DNA from: Fomes fomentarius
Taxonomy: Eukaryota; Basidiomycota; Agaricomycetes; Polyporales; Polyporaceae
DNA: 64,000 bases
Assembly (NCBI GenBank): GCA_022606135.1
Contig: JABYQN010000007.1
Span: 992,001-1,056,000 of the forward strand
Direction: 5' to 3'
The notes under the pieces are model-generated. The model was given only the letters and a program-made list of their open reading frames with translations, had not been told where the DNA came from and made no database searches. Positions 19,020 to 30,344 of this stretch are shown here, one piece after another (the first letter of the stretch is position 1; every line of letters begins with the position of its first letter). Both the position numbers and the translations under genes were made by a program.

Positions 19020-20582
19020 ATGTTCTGCAAGACCACCCTCATTGCCCTCGCCATCGCGCTTGTCGCATCCGCCTCCCCGACAGAGGTTGCGCGTGAGCCC
19101 AAGCGGATCCTGCCCACAGGCACCCGCATTCATTTGACCAAGCGTGGCGCGCTCACGAACGAGAACGGCGTCTTCAACCGCACCAAGGCGGTGAACGAAG
19201 TTGCGAAGCTGACCAAGTCCGTTCCTCTGTCGACAAGTCTCTGCTTCGTGGACTGATAATCTGATGATCTTTGACAGCAAGCATCGTCTAAACCAGTTCA
19301 ACGTCGTCAACAACGGCGGTCGCACTATCTCCGGGAAAGAGTACATCAACACCAATGTGACCTTCCCTAGATCGAAGCGTGACGGCCTACCTCTCGACGA
19401 CTCGCAGGACCTCATGTGGACCGGCACGGTCACCATCGGGAGCCCGCCACAAAACTTCACCGTCGATTTCGACACCGGCTCGGCGGACCTTTGGGTTCCC
19501 TCCTCGTCTTGCAGGTCCTGCGGCGGTCATAACAAGTACAGCCCGTCCAAGTCGTCCAAGAGCAAGAAGCAGAAGGGCTCCTTCTCTATCAGCTACGGAG
19601 ACGGCTCTAGTGCATCTGGCACGCCCTATAGCGATGCGGGTAGGCACCTACAGACATCACGGTCACTTGTACATGCACTCACTGATGTGGCTTTACCATG
19701 TAGTCGGCGTCGGTGCCGTGAGCGTAGATGGGCAGTTCTTCGCTGCAGTGACTAGCGAGTCCGCTGAGTTCCAGCAAGAGCCTTTCGACGGTCTCATGGG
19801 TATGGGCCTCCCAGCGCTCTCAACCCTCGGACAGGTGCGTACACGGCGCTACGCACTCTCCTAGGCTCGTTGTGAATCCGACCGTTCCTCTTCAGAACCC
19901 CTTCTTCTCTACTGCGGTCGAACAAGGTGCCGTCAAGGATGGATCCTTCGCCATGAAGCTGTCCTCGACCGGTTCTGAGCTCTTCGTCGGCGGAACTAAC
20001 AGCGACCTCTACACCGGCGAGATCGAGTTTCAAGAGGTGATTTCCGAAACCGGTTTCTGGGTGATCGACGGCGCGTCTACCACTGTCAATGGCAAGCCTG
20101 TGTTATCGAAGCAAGCCACCATCATCGACTCGGGCACTACTCTCGTCGTCGTTCCGCAGAGCGTTGCAGACACTATCTACAACAGCATAGGGGGCGAGAT
20201 GGTCGAGCAAGGGTTCTACTCCTTCCAGTGTGACTCACCGCCGACGATCGGGTTCAACTGGGGCGGGAAGACCTGGGAGATCAGCACGGACAAGTGAGTT
20301 CGCCCTAATGTGTCGCAATATGGAGAAGGTACTGACTAGTGTGTAGCATCAACCTTGGACTGGCGGAGGAGGGCTCAGGCAACTGCGTCGGTGCCATCGT
20401 TGCGCAAGATCTTGGCTTTGGCGACGACGTGTTGCTCCTCGGTGATGCGTAAGTTCCCCATCTTCATACCACCCAGGGGCGTGCTGACAATGATTCAATT
20501 ACCCAGGTTCATGAAGAACGTCTACACGGTCTTCTCTGTTGACAAGAACTCCGTCGGTTTCGCTGAGCTTGCGGATAACTGA
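19020..20582 (+). CDS. Secreted aspartic protease (peptidase family A1)
   Basis: Extracellular pepsin-like endopeptidase. Six exons, 19020-19216, 19278-19639, 19704-19834, 19896-20293, 20347-20448 and 20507-20582, give 421 residues. A signal peptide (MFCKTTLIALAIALVASASP) and a propeptide of about 80 residues precede a Lys-Arg at 99-100, a possible Kex2-type processing site. The two catalytic aspartates are in DFDTGSADLWVPS (131-134) and IIDSGTTLVVVP (308-311). The flap-region tyrosine is in ISYGDGSSASG. The C-terminus ends VDKNSVGFAELADN, typical of the family. All introns are canonical and 53-66 bp. No damage is seen. Confidence 0.93.
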
Positions 20583-21201
20583 AGGGATGTATTAGCTACG
20601 GATACTGACTGTCTTTCCTCTGCCGTGCTTCTGTATTTCTTGGGCGTATGTATGTATAATGACTCTCGACTTCGACTCTTGACTGCAATATACCACCTAC
20701 ATTGAGACTAACTTGCTTATCGAGGAGTTAGAAGGGGTGTCGCGCCAAGACACCATGATCCGTGAAGCGACGTTTCCCTGCGATTCTAGTCGAGCTGCGA
20801 TGAATTGGAGAGCCTTGTACGTGCCACGCACCTAACAGGCCTAGGGATGACAAGAAGCGACGCGCGCGCCCCGTTCTCGAGCGCGTAATCCGGCGAATGC
20901 TCGTGCGGCGCGTCGCCGATCCAGCCTCTGCGCGCAGTGAATTAGCCAATTACCCGCGTCAAACGCACACGCGACGTCGGTCCTGCAGGCCTCCCACTGC
21001 CAGCGGGGCAGCGTGAAGAGCAACGGCAAGGGATTTCAAAGCCTTTCCAATGACGGCGACTCGGCTGGACTCTGGCTCTGCGCATATAAAAGAGCCAAGG
21101 GAGCTGCTGGACAGATCAGCAGCAGTCGAATCCTTCGCACTCGCACATCCAGCATCAGTACCTCGCAACCTTTTGCACTCTTGCACTACTCACCAAACAC
21201 C
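20583..21201. other. Intergenic; hydrophobin 2 promoter
   Basis: The last 200 bp are similar, in inverted orientation, to the hydrophobin 1 promoter at 7903-8110. A TATA box is at 21085-21092. Nothing else is recognised. Confidence 0.6.
21085..21092 (+). promoter_or_regulatory. TATA box of hydrophobin 2
   Basis: TATAAAAG, 117 bp upstream of the ATG at 21202; the equivalent motif is present in hydrophobin 1. Confidence 0.65.
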
Positions 21202-21635
21202 ATGTTCTCCCGTATCGCTGCGATCTCCACCCTCGCCTTTGCCTCCCTTGCGGCCGCCGCTGGTAGCTGCAACACGGGTCCCGTCCAGTGCTGCAACAGT
21301 GTTGAGAGCGTGCGTACCCAGTGTTCTTTCTTCTCCGTTCCCTGTTGGGTGACCAGTGCTGACGGGGAAACGGCAGGCGGACTCGGCTGCAGGGTCTGCG
21401 ATCCTGTCTTTGCTCGGGATCGTCCTGCAAGATGTGACGGCGAATATTGGGTTGGACTGCTCGCCCCTCTCTGTTGTTGGAGTTGGGAGTGGCAGCGCGT
21501 GCAAGGCGTCGCCTGTGTGCTGCGAGAACAACAACGTCGTGAGTATTCACCTTTCTTCTCTAGTGTGAGAAGAAGACTTACAGTGGTGTTCAGGGTGGCC
21601 TTATCTCCATCGGCTGCCTCCCCATCGAGCTCTAG
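21202..21635 (+). CDS. Class I hydrophobin (copy 2)
   Basis: Three exons, 21202-21309, 21377-21538 and 21594-21635, give 103 residues. Exon lengths (108, 162 and 42 nt) equal those of copy 1. The signal peptide differs by one residue (MFSRIAAIS versus MFSRVAAIS), and the mature part differs at few sites (for example TANIGLDC versus TAKIGLEC). All eight class I cysteines are kept. The intervening introns and about 200 bp of promoter are also alike. The two genes therefore arose by a recent duplication and lie about 13.3 kb apart in inverted orientation, with a P450, the retrotransposon and a protease between them. Confidence 0.95.
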
Positions 21636-22208
21636 ATTTCACAAAGCATCATGTCGCGCACCTTATACCTTAGTAGCTGCTGTATTCATGAGCTTACGCA
21701 TCAGTAATGACGCAATTCGATTCTGATTCCACTATGAGCTTTTCACCGCTCTATAGTATTAGTATGACCCATCGATATCTAGTAGAGCGAGGCCACCACC
21801 TCATGTCAGACCCGAGTTCAACGTTCTGCAATACAATGAAGAGGCGCAACGATACGATACCGCCCCAATGTGAACATGCCCCAGGTTGGGGTGAAGGCTG
21901 CCCAGATGCAAGACCTGAATGGGAGTGAAGATGCATAAGGTTGCTATTGAACTAACAGAAACGGCCTGATAAAATTCACATGCCCTGACGAGCGCTTATG
22001 TATCGCGGGACGCCTCTGACGTCCACTACTAAGCAATGTTTCTTCGTGAACCTTCATCTCAAACTTGCTTGTTGTTGGTGCCGAAGACCTCTTGGTGATC
22101 TCCTTGAGATAAGGTCATCTCATATCTTCTACGACTGAACGATCACTGTCTTTCTGACGAGGCCGCAAGACATCTCTGGGTTTTGGGAATCTGGCCGAGG
22201 GTTACGGA
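21636..22208. other. Intergenic
   Basis: Hydrophobin 2 3' flank and promoter of the peroxin gene. No features recognised. The hydrophobin 3' flank here does not resemble that of copy 1, so the duplication ends near the stop codon. Confidence 0.5.
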
Positions 22209-23826
22209 ATGGCAACCATGGACTACGTTGAAGTCCCATCGTATGCGACGCGGTTGCGTTCAGACAGGCCCAACAATGACCTCCGTCCTGCGCCCAAGAT
22301 CGTCACTTCTCTGCCCCGCCCAGAGCACTCTCCCGTCCGTGCAACCTCACCTGCTAGCGCACAGCCGATGTCTCCCTCGAAAGGCGGCGGCTCCAACCTA
22401 ACATCCATGCTGTTGTCCTCAGCATTACAACTTCCAGCAAACGCACCATCTACGCCTCGGTCGAAAGGGAAAGGCGCGCTCCCTCTGCTCTCTACTCGCG
22501 ACCCGCTCTCCATCCCCATCACCACGGTGAACTTTCGACGGTTTGTAGCAAGGGCGGGCCCTATCTTCTGGCTGCAAGACCGGGTCGAGGAGATTGTGCT
22601 ATGGAAGAAGAGCTGGAAATATACGTTGGTGTGGATGGCCGCTTATGCGTTCTTATGTAAGTCCAATCCCTTTCTCGCCTCTACTTTCCTCAACGTCGCA
22701 TAGGTTACTTCCCACGATTGATATTGCTCCTACCGCATGTCATCATATTGGGCGTTATGCTTGCCATGCACCCTTCGATACGTGGTCGCGAAAATGCGGA
22801 GAATTCTTCTCCGAAGGGAACACAGCCGCCGCCTCCAAGTCAGCCCGGTGAAGGCAGCGTGGACTGGCTAGCGAACCTACAAGCGATCCAAAACCTCATG
22901 GGTGCTGTGTAAGAGCTTTCATGAGCGTACGTGGCCGCATATACTCATCATTTCCTCCATAGATCGGATGGCCATGACTTCGCCATCCAATTCGTTCCAT
23001 ACCTCACATGGTCTTCCGCCTATACCGGTTTCATCCTTACTTTCACGGTCTTCACGTTTTTGGCAATGATCCCGCTCATCAACCTGCTCCCAATGCGTGC
23101 AACATGCCTCGTCCTCGGCCTCGCGCCCTTCTTCTTCACCCACCCGTTCACGCAAGACACGCTTCTCCCCGCGCTGCAATCGTCAGGGCGGACGCTGAAC
23201 AAACTCCGTGCGCGCATCTTTCGACTCATCGACGACGATAACTTGGAGGATAGACATTGGCGTACCGAGCTGCGAGAGGTGGAGCTGTACGAGAATGAAA
23301 GGTGGGCGCCTGGATCAAGTAGCAGCTCCGACGACGCGAGCAAGGCCGAGGGAACATGGAGCAAGACAAATCTGAAGCTGGGAGAGCGCAAACCGTGGAC
23401 GCGTGGACGGGATGGCTGGAGCGGTGTGTCTGATGACGGGAGCGGTGAAGTTAGGTCCGCACGTTCCATGTTGCCGTGGGAGGTCATCCGGAGCGAATGG
23501 ATGCTGACCCCGTTTGTTTGGTGCACAGCAGCAACTTGACGTTCTCGTTGGCGGCTGGGTGGTCTTTCGTCGAGACTGAGGATTGGCGGCCTGATTTGGA
23601 CGGCGCGTGGGCGGATGGTGTCGGAGGAGACGATAGTAAGTCCCTAGTCTGTGCAAGAGCAAAGGATCTGTGTTCTGATGATTGTTTAGTCGGTTGGGTG
23701 TACACGAACGACGTTTGGTTACACCCCAATCCTCACCCTCTTGAGGAATGGAAGTCCGTTGGTGGCATGACGAGGAGACGACGTTGGACGAGACGCATAT
23801 ATTATAGTCCGAAAGCGTCTGTGTAG
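22209..23826 (+). CDS. Peroxisomal membrane protein, Pex24/Pex28-32 family with dysferlin domain
   Basis: Integral peroxin-like protein of the reticulon/dysferlin group that regulates peroxisome number and ER-peroxisome contacts in yeasts. Five exons, 22209-22656, 22704-22908, 22963-23454, 23529-23635 and 23690-23826, give 462 residues. A Ser/Pro-rich N-terminus (1-95) is followed by hydrophobic segments: TLVWMAAYAFLCYFPRLILLL with the adjacent LPHVIILGVMLAM, then TGFILTFTVFTFLAMIPLINL with LVLGLAPFFF. The C-terminal DysF region has WSFVETEDWRPDL and GWVYTNDVWLHPNPHPLEEW, then the RRRRWTRRIYY ending. The acceptor before exon 4 is ambiguous by one codon (AG at 23528 or 23531). The start could be the second ATG at 22218. 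Confidence 0.85.
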
Positions 23827-24112
23827 CGTGGTATGTGCGGCTCATCTACTGTGTACGTTATATGACATACCACTCGTCAAATCTGGGGGCATGCCGCCAT
23901 CGGTGTAGTGAATCGGATTCAGAAGATTGTCCTGGTTGAACGATTGGACCTCTCGTCTTGACTGAATGTGCATAGTGCTTTCCGTACTCTGTCACCTCAT
24001 TGAATGACGATCGATAGCCCGGCGCTTGCACGTATAGGTCTCTACCAGGTATGTCTTCTGTTTATGACGTCATTCGCGCTCATGGGTGTCTAGAACTTGA
24101 TATCTGCAGCAA

Positions 24113-25245
24113 GATGGCGCGCTCGGTCCTGGTCCGACGGCCGTTCCCTTCATCGGAAATGTCGCGCATATGCGTCTGCCAGAGTTATGGAAAGCCCATC
24201 AGAGGCTATCTGATAGCTATGGTTGGTATCATGCACTCTATCTGTTGTTGGCCATCTGCTGACCGAGACGAAACACAGGTGATGTTCCCGTGTTAGGGCA
24301 GAGCGTCATGATTCTCGGAAGTCCGATCTTCGACCTCCTGGACAGGCTCACCTCGGACAGGTTGCAATCCCCCTTGATTCCTCTGTGAGTATGAGCATCC
24401 CACAGTTGCCATACGGCCAGTGGTGGAGACATTTTCTTACCCACTTCCACCGCGAAGTACCTACACGTCCAACGCCAATTTGCTGTCATCTTCCTACGCA
24501 AGCTCATGACCGACCCGACGCGCCTGTGTGAGCATATACGTTAGTGAGCTCGCGCGGGCGACCAGTTCTAGCATCCGGAGATTCATGCCAATTTTGTCAG
24601 TACGTTCGCTGCAACCGTCATCAAGATCGCTTCCGGCCTCGAGGCTGAAGCACAGAACGATCCGTGTATTGCTCGAATGGAGAAGGCTATGGAAGCACTC
24701 GGGGCGTTTACTCCGGGTCGGTATACGGTCGAGTTCCTTCCTATCTTGCGATATGTCCCGAAGTAGGTGCCTGCGGCTGGATTCCAGTCAAAGTTTGCGG
24801 AGTGGCGCCACGCCTTGGCCGAGGTGAGGGAGGGGTTGTTTCAACGGACAAGAGACGGGCTGGTGAGTGCATTCCAAAGATTGGGTCGTTTGGTGAGCGA
24901 ATGACAAAATATGATCACGCTGAGTAGATCGATGGGAGCACTTCTGGTTCAGTTCTCGCGAACCTCGTACGTACTATGCAGGCACTTTGCGGAAGTGTCA
25001 CTGTTCATCAATATCGCAATGAGCCTGCACGTCTTCGACATTACTCCGCCGACGGACGAGCACGGCAATACTATCCGGATCGAACCGCGCCTGACGAACG
25101 CAATCGCGTCGTGAGTTGTTCTGTCTCTTTCCGTTATCCAAGTATCTGAGCCCGACGTACGGGGTTCAGCTATCCGGCAGATTGTCGCTGCTCCATCACG
25201 GTCCGCTCGGCCAAACGAGAAGACTTGCTTCTCGCTGGGATATGA
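24113..25245 (+). pseudogene. Cytochrome P450 relic (copy 1 of the array)
   Basis: Fragments of the same P450 family in order: the end of exon 1 (PFIGNVAHMRLPELWKAHQR) without the membrane anchor, exon 2 with a 9-nt deletion (GDVPVLGQSVMILG), a truncated and frameshifted exon 3 (KYLHVQRQFAVIFLRKLM), exon 4 with an in-frame stop (TAG at 24764-24766 where paralogues have Trp), then a deletion from early exon 5 straight into exon 9 (HFAEVSLFINIAMSLHVF). The I-helix, K-helix and haem cysteine are lost. The last exon still ends RCSITVRSAKREDLLLAG. It cannot encode a working enzyme. Confidence 0.9.
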
Positions 25246-26108
25246 GGTCTCCTCTTGACGAAGCGGGTCGTACAGTTACAACGTCACAGAGCCTCTCGTA
25301 ACGTTTGTCTCCCAAGGACTGTGTCAGCCGTGTGTCCCCGAAGTCTCCAGAACGCTTGGTTGCTGTTGAATCCATGTTCGGCTACTGCCAGTGCGGACGG
25401 ATGCACTAGGGGATGTACAATAAGTGCGCACATGGCGCCTCATCGATGTTTGACTTACTTTCTCGAGTCGAGAAGGTGAGGGTTGTGGGGCTGCTCCGAG
25501 TCATCAAGCATCGTAATAGGAAGGCATGCCGTGCCGCATTGCTCCATCATCACCTCGACGCGAGCGACGGACGGGCCAGTCGCATAAAGCCGCGTACGGT
25601 ACATATCATTCAGCTGTCCACTGTCGTGCTCCATGCCGGTGAGACCGTCCAAGAAGTGTGAGTTATATCTTGCTGGATTATACGTAAGGTGAGCACATGC
25701 ACAATTCCGGTGCATGTTCATGTCGTCTGGTATTCTATGTTGCGTGTCTCACTTGTGATTTTCATCTGCGCAAGTTACTCATGGTCATGTAAACATACAT
25801 TCTGCTCACCAAAATGCTGGTAGCTCATCAGGTCAATTTCTAGTTTGAGAAGAGTGGTAGATGAAGGGAACATCGAAGCACCGGCGACCGCGGGTACAGA
25901 GGGCTTCTCGGGCCTGCCACTGCTACCCCACAAGGAATGATCAATCCTGGACGTTCGGCCCACTTCTGGAGGGTTTGGTAGGTAAGAGCGGTTGAGTCAT
26001 CATGCAGGTTCATTTCCACGCCGCCTCTAAGCTTATCGAGTGTATAATACTCATAGCTTGACTACCTTGAAGCTCCCTCACAGATCTCCCCCCAGGAACC
26101 ACGACACC
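25246..26108. other. Intergenic in the P450 array
   Basis: No gene recognised; only short random frames. It contains the promoter of the next P450, with a TATAAT-like motif near 26042. Confidence 0.5.
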
Positions 26109-26835
26109 ATGAAGTCCGACTCCGTCACCCACTTGTTCTCTGTCCATCCCACTCTCCTCTTGGTCGCTCTGTCTATTGCGACATATGTGCTCTCCTTTAT
26201 ACGCTGGCGAATTCGTAGCAAAGGACGTCCCCTTCCCCCTGGGCCCAAATCGCTGCCATTCATTGGGACTGCTCTTCATATGTATACTCCACATCACTCT
26301 ACAGCAAACCGTCGTATAGGTGACGTTGTGTACGTCCCAGTACTAGGTCAGGATATGCTGTTGCTGGGAAGTGCACAAGCGATCTTCGACCTGCTGGAGA
26401 TACAATCCGCCCTGAGTTCTGATCGGCAACAGTCACCTCTCGTTCCTCTGTCAGTCCACCCTACACTTCGCAGCGTTGCTTCTTACTGATGAAGAGACAG
26501 CTCTGGCCAAGATTTCAACGTCGCATTCATGCCTTACGGTTCTCTCTGGAGGCGTCATCGTCGAGCGTTTGCTCAACACTTCCCAACCACCGCGAAGGAC
26601 GAGCATCTGCGCATTCAGCATGAATGTGCACGCCTCTACATACGGAACTTACTCCTTGATCCCACTGATGTCTGTGAGCATATCCGATAGTAAGTACTTT
26701 CAGCCTCATCGGTGCGACCCCTGGACCCCTGATTAAACATACTGATGAACTGTTGAAGCACGTTTGCCGCATCCATAGTCAAGTGTGTATATGGCGTAGA
26801 GGTAGCTGAGAAGAACGACAAGAATGTGGCCCTTA

Positions 26836-26837
26836 TG
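26836..26837. repeat. Target-site duplication TG (left) of the TIR element
   Basis: TG at 26836-26837 is repeated at 28422-28423. Removing the element and one TG restores the P450 exon 4 frame exactly as in its paralogues (codons for Leu-Met then Ile-Ser-Val-Leu-Glu). Confidence 0.7.
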
Positions 26838-28421
26838 CATCAGGAAAAAACCACTTGTCTACAGAGCACTATGTAGTCTATGTAGTGGTGGTAGCCTGGT
26901 AGACAAGTCCCTTCTCAGTAGTCTCTGTAGCACCCTCCAATACTCTGTAGCACCAAGCAATACTCTGTAGGGCAACATAGAGCACCTGTAGCAGCCTATA
27001 GAGCTGATGTTTATATAATGCACTTCATATTGTCACACCCAGCTCACAAGGGACTTCATAAATATTCAGACAAGCAATGTATTGTTGATGGCAAGGGAGA
27101 GACAGGTACAACATAACATGTACTACAGCAAGTACTACTACCAGTGCGAAGGCAGAGTATGCATACAGGCCATCTGACCAACAGATATCCAGGCTGGGGA
27201 CACTAGAACAGAAATTGGACGGCGGACATACAACAGAAATCAGACGGCGGACATACAACAGAAAGCGGGCAGCAGACATGCAACAGAGAGCAGACGGCGG
27301 AGAGAGCAGACAGCGGAGAGAGCGGGCAGTGGACAGAGCGGACGGTGGACAGAGCGGACGGTGGACAGAGCGGATGGTGGACAGAGCGGATGGCGGACAG
27401 AGCAGATGGTGGACAGAGCGAATGGCAGACAGAGCAGACGGCAGACAGAGCAGATGGTAGACAGAGTGGATAGCGGACAGAGCAGATGGCGGACAGAGCA
27501 GATGGGCGGACAGCGGACGGGTGGACAGAGCGGACGGCAGACACAGCAGATGGCGGACACAGCAGACAGCGGACAGAGTGGGAGGCGGACAGAAGGAACT
27601 GACATTGATGATAGATAGCGGCACGACATCAGATACAACGTGTTGTTGAATGTGACCTTGAGGATCTCGGCAATCCAGCTTTGCATAGAGAATGGCTCTG
27701 AGTATTCCAGGAGTGACCATCATGAGCAAGGAGTTAGCGAGGAGTGGTATCCAAGTCTGGTCAACAATCTTGAACAGACATCGAATACCACTCCTCGCAT
27801 CAACCCCTCTGCACGGTGGCTACAACTGGAATAGGCACAAGGCGGACACCCCAGGTAGATGGAAAGGGAAAAGGAGATGCACGTACCTTGAGGGAAGATG
27901 CACCCAAGGCTTCAGGGTCAGACGAAGCCGCAGTCAGACAGCAACCGAGCCTTTGGATCTGACAGCAAGAACCCGAGTCAGAGAACATGGAGAGGAACAC
28001 AGACATCAGCCAGAAGAGACAGAGCCAGGTGGTGCACAGCAGCAAGACAGAATGGCAAGCTCATCTGCACAAGAGGAGGAGGATGCAGACTTGTCACGCG
28101 TCAAGACCTGTGCGCTGGCACTCGAACACTGAGGCGCTTACTGTCAGCCACACCTTCACAGTTCCAGCATCTATATTCTCACGCCATCTATGACCCTCAG
28201 ACTGCGTATTCACACCTTTGCAAGGGTATAAACAGCTTTCTGTATACATAAACACACAGTTACTAATGACCAGAGGCTTGTATTGCATACAAAGTGGATA
28301 CACGAGTAGCAATATCTACGGCTTTCTACAGATGCCTACGGAGTGCTTGCGCAGCGCTATATAGCCTACAGATCCTACATAGCCGCCTGCACAGCTCTGT
28401 GGAGAATGCTTTTTCCTGATG
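26838..28421. mobile_element. Non-autonomous DNA transposon with 12-bp terminal inverted repeats
   Basis: 1,584 bp inserted in P450 copy 2. The left end reads CATCAGGAAAAA and the right end TTTTTCCTGATG, a perfect 12-bp inverted repeat, with a further weaker match (CTACAGAGC versus CCACAGAGC) inside. It is flanked by a TG direct repeat. Both subterminal zones are rich in CTACAGA/TCTGTAG-like motifs (for example three CTCTGTAG copies between 26925 and 26975, and CTACAGAT at the right end), a layout known from CACTA-group elements. The left end also forms a hairpin ACTTGTCTAC...GTAGACAAGT. No transposase frame is present. The family is not one I recognise. Confidence 0.8.
27220..27596. repeat. 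16-bp minisatellite inside the TIR element
   Basis: Degenerate tandem repeat with the unit GGACAGAGCGGACGGT, most regular at 27330-27600. The array is open in several frames on both strands (Ser/Val/Cys/Leu-rich on one, Asp/Arg/Gly/Gln-rich on the other), but these look like repeat artefacts rather than genes. Confidence 0.88.
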
Positions 28422-29742
28422 TGATCAGTGTCCTCGAAGGTGTACAAGCTTTTACACCGGGGCGATTCCTCGTGCAGTACATGCCATTCCTGCAGCATGT
28501 GCCATACTGGTTCCCAATTGCCGGTCGTCAGCTGCGAGAACTGAAAGTGTGGCAATCGGCATCTCGCGAGGTCAAGAACACACTGTTCAACCAGACCAAG
28601 GACAGAATGGTGAGTGTAGCGCGATTGACAGAAGATTTAGGAGATTGAGTGTTTCGCACATTGAACAAGGAACGTGGAGAAGGAGTACCCTCCGTGCTCA
28701 GCGAACTGCTGGAGGAGTCTGCTGAAAAGGCAGGACGAGAACTCGCAGAAGAACACGAGATTGCGAAGAACGTGTTTGTGACTGCATTCGAAGGCAAGTG
28801 GCGACACTTCTTCATATTGTTTTGAGATACTTATATCCTTTCTCACCAGGCGCTGCGGACACGGTACGGTCGTTGTCCGAGCTTTTGTATATATATGCTC
28901 TGACCCGAAGCGACCCTGTAGACATTTTCAACCTTACAGTGGTTCTTCCTTGCGATGTCACTGAACCCAGCCGTGCAGAAGAAAGCTCAAGCAGAGCTCG
29001 ATACTGTTGTCGGATCTGATCGCCTCCCAGACCATAGCGACAAGGAGTCTCTGCCGTATGTGAATGCGGTCGTGAAGGAGGCGCTGCGATGGCAGAATGC
29101 CTTGCCCTTCTCTCTGCCGCACTTCACTACTGAGGATATGGAGTACAGAGGATACTTCATTCCAAAGGGCACTGTGCTTTCCCCTCAAACATGGTATGCG
29201 CTATGGAACCAATCTTCTTCACCTCGTCTCCTGTTGACTTCGCCTTGATGATATGCGCTTTAGGGCTTGCCTACATGATGCTGAAGCATACCCCGAACCG
29301 GAACGTTTCCTCCCGGATCGATTCATACGGGACGGAAAACTAGATCCAGATGTTCGTGATCCCTTGGACTTCGCCTTCGGTTATGGTAGAAGGTACGTAT
29401 GAAAAGGTGTGCTTACCATCTCTACTGAAGGATACATCTTTGCGCCATAGGAAATGTCCTGGGATCCATTTTGCAGAAAGCGCGCTGTTCATCAACATAG
29501 CCATGTCCCTCCATGTGTTTGACATCACCCCAGCTCTTGACGAAGAAGGCCGTGCGATTGTGATAGAGCCGAAGCCTGTGGGGTCCTTGATCGGGTAAGT
29601 ACTGCGTTGAACTTGAAAGCTTACCCGAGGTCGAGTACTTGTCATGCTGACGAGCTACAGTTATCCGGAGGACTCGCGCTGCACAATCAAGCCACGTTCT
29701 GCGCAGGCTGAGGCGCTGATACTAGGCGGACTTGCGGATTAG

Positions 29743-30344
29743 AGCTTCAACTCCATCGTGAACAACGTCGCCAAGCGGTTCTCGCTCGAGCTTCAATATT
29801 GTTCTGTGGACATGGCAACTTGAGATCAGCTATATCTGTGACTAGGGACCACCATGTACAGATGAATGGAAGGAAAGCAGCGTGAGGATTGCTTCGGCAG
29901 CAATCGCGGCGTTTGGAGCTGCCTCCAAACCTCTAACTGATAGAAATGGATCCTCGGACTTTGAAACGTGCGTCCTGTAGGTGCCTGTGCGGCGCCGAAG
30001 CACCGCTCGTTGACAGCTCTGATGGAATGAAACCTTCCGTAAAAGCTGCGTGCTAGAGGTGGTGTGCGGCGCCGAAGCAGGATGATCGGTTCACGACTGG
30101 TCACGACTGACTTGATGACTAGTAACAGTGCCTCCCGGATCTCGGGCCTTGTGTCTGCACCCCGAGTGGCGTGTGCTATTCTCGCTTCATTTGGTGTCTT
30201 CAGGATTGCACCGCTTGTAGTGCGGGGCGGCAGGCATTGATGTGCGTGGACATGTACAATTTTCGGTAATCACTCCACACATCTGCTGTGGCTAAATAAT
30301 CAGAGTCTCCGGTCAGTCCCCTAGCACTCGTGCCCGAGTATCCC
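29743..30344. other. Intergenic between P450 copies 2 and 3
   Basis: No gene recognised. A short direct repeat TGCGGCGCCGAAGCA occurs at about 29987-30001 and again at about 30065-30079. The promoter of copy 3 must lie here. Confidence 0.5.

Larger units (their letters stand above)
26109..29742 (+). pseudogene. Cytochrome P450 (copy 2) split by a DNA element
   Basis: A P450 of the same ten-exon family, interrupted in exon 4 by a 1,584-bp element (26838-28421). Recognisable exons: 26109-26283 (anchor and PLPPGPKSLPFIG; about 49 nt of its 3' end and the donor site are missing), 26320-26449, 26501-26689, 26759-26837 plus 28424-28609, 28670-28793, 28850-28863, 28922-29193, 29264-29392, 29451-29594, 29661-29742. 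Without the element exon 4 would be 265 nt and in frame, as expected. Intact motifs are GAADT (I-helix), EALRW (K-helix), PEPERFLPDR and FGYGRRKCPG (haem cysteine). The intron after exon 5 starts with GC. The insertion and the exon 1 deletion make it a probable pseudogene. Confidence 0.9.

Noticed and set aside
27025..27729. 234-codon open frame (minus) rich in Ser, Val, Cys and Leu
   Set aside because: It is a translation of the 16-bp minisatellite; several frames on both strands stay open for the same reason.
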